Shown piece by piece: positions 63,517-64,000 of a stretch of 64,000 nt of DNA (position 1 is its first letter; the number at the start of each line of letters is the position of its first letter). The stretch is taken from the NCBI GenBank assembly GCA_963765785.1, contig CAVXXW010000010.1:15192-79191 (forward strand), given 5' to 3'. A program made the position numbers and the translations under genes. The stretch is from AC-32 sp963765785 (lineage in GTDB: Bacteria > Actinomycetota > Thermoleophilia > Gaiellales > Gaiellaceae). The notes below the pieces were generated by a model. The model did no database searches, was not told where the DNA came from, and saw nothing but the letters and a program-made list of their open reading frames with translations.

Positions 63517-63931
63517 TGCGAGCACTCTTCGACGCCAACGTCCTCATCTCGGGGCTGCTCTCGCGTGCTGGAGCACCCGCGCGTCTGCTCGCTAAGTGGC
63601 TCGAGGGGGAGTTCGAGCTCGTCGTAACCAGGCGCTTGCTCCACGAGTTCGAGGCCACGCTCGCGCGACCGACACTCCGGCGTCACCTCGACGAGGCAGA
63701 GATCAGCGGGTTCCTGGAGCTCTTGCGCGGTCTCGCCGAATGGGTCGAGGATCCCAAAACGGGGCCTCGCGTCACCTCGAGAGACCCCAAGGACGACTAT
63801 CTGATCGCGGCGGCGGCGTCCGCGCACGCCACGCTCGTAACCGGAGACGCGCCCTGCTGGAACTCGAAGGTTCGATCCCCGTGCTCTCCCCACGCGCCTT
63901 CCTCGACAGCCTCGACCCGCACCAGCGGTAG
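63516..63931 (+). pseudogene. PIN toxin with a one-base deletion (arm 2 duplicate)
   Basis: Same as arm 1 up to VTGDA; a lost base near 63,851 then shifts the frame. LLELEGSIPVLSPRAFLDSL is still readable in another frame up to 63,931. A G-to-A change at about 63,757 gives Lys in place of Glu. Confidence 0.75.
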
Positions 63932-64000
63932 CAACCGGGGAGGAGAGGGCGCGCCCCCGCGCCCCTTCTCCCTCGCTTTCCCCGCTAGCCAGGCTGTCGG

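Larger units (their letters stand above)
56440..64000. repeat. 7.5-kb inverted repeat centred near 60,220
   Basis: Mirror positions sum to 120,441 throughout (for example typA 57,430-59,286 against 61,155-63,011). Both arms are almost identical. Differences: C/T near 59,451, G/A near 56,683, one base lost near 63,851, a swap near 63,948, several in the hairpin at 60,019/60,382, and indels in the central 100 bases. It runs to the window edge, so the full length is unknown. Confidence 0.95.

Overview
The window is GC-rich DNA from an actinobacterium, most likely of the Thermoleophilia (Gaiella/Solirubrobacter-like). The basis is WhiA, an actinobacterial-type HemQ, GTG-rich starts, strong GGAGG ribosome sites and many small secreted or membrane proteins typical of that class. 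This placement is an inference from gene content; there is no rRNA or complete tRNA in the window. Coding is dense on both strands, and most long opposite-strand open frames are GC-driven shadows.

Layout. 0-15.8 kb is ordinary chromosome: gapA-pgk, whiA with a DNA-alkylation repair gene, pruA, a sialidase-like secreted protein, an MFS exporter, uvrC, a secreted TIM-barrel glycosidase, hemQ and bcp. 15.9-30.7 kb is accessory and decayed. It opens with a 40-bp 3'-end fragment of tRNA-Leu that recurs at 22.5 kb. It holds a universal stress protein, a broken TolB-like propeller, a PKD-domain secreted metallopeptidase candidate, a divergent MarR/cupin pair, five damaged copies of one small zinc-ribbon family, several 3'-end remnants of other genes, a hairpin-rich gene-poor stretch (23.1-24.5 kb), and an intact ECF sigma/anti-sigma-like/secreted-protein trio. 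30.9-44.4 kb carries glnS (two frame breaks), an oxidoreductase, a GH15 glucoamylase-type enzyme, a peptidase S51, hemolysin III and a glutamine amidotransferase, with a three-copy 29-30 bp direct repeat around the S51 and hemolysin genes. 44.7-49.3 kb holds an inverted duplication of a monooxygenase-fold gene plus its leader, an orphan gene under a strong operator-like palindrome, a 5'-truncated sufB relic, groES-groEL and a sigma region-4 gene with an in-frame amber codon. 49.4-56.4 kb has a SpoIIE-type phosphatase divergent from a PRC-barrel protein, a phospholipase C-type esterase, and a TetR-controlled MFS/SRPBCC/SRPBCC operon.

The last 7.5 kb (from about 56,440) is one large inverted repeat centred near 60,220. 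PIN toxin, RHH antitoxin, typA and a PRC-like gene appear once in each orientation. A handful of single-base differences and a scrambled centre over a LuxR HTH fragment favour a fold-back assembly or amplification artefact over a true duplication, but a real palindrome is not excluded.

Single-base frame breaks are frequent (uvrC, glnS twice, zinc-ribbon genes, a small secreted protein, a helicase relic, a PPOX relic). Some parts of the window are clearly real decay, since they show truncations, internal stops and chimeras. Breaks in essential genes such as glnS and uvrC more likely reflect sequence error.
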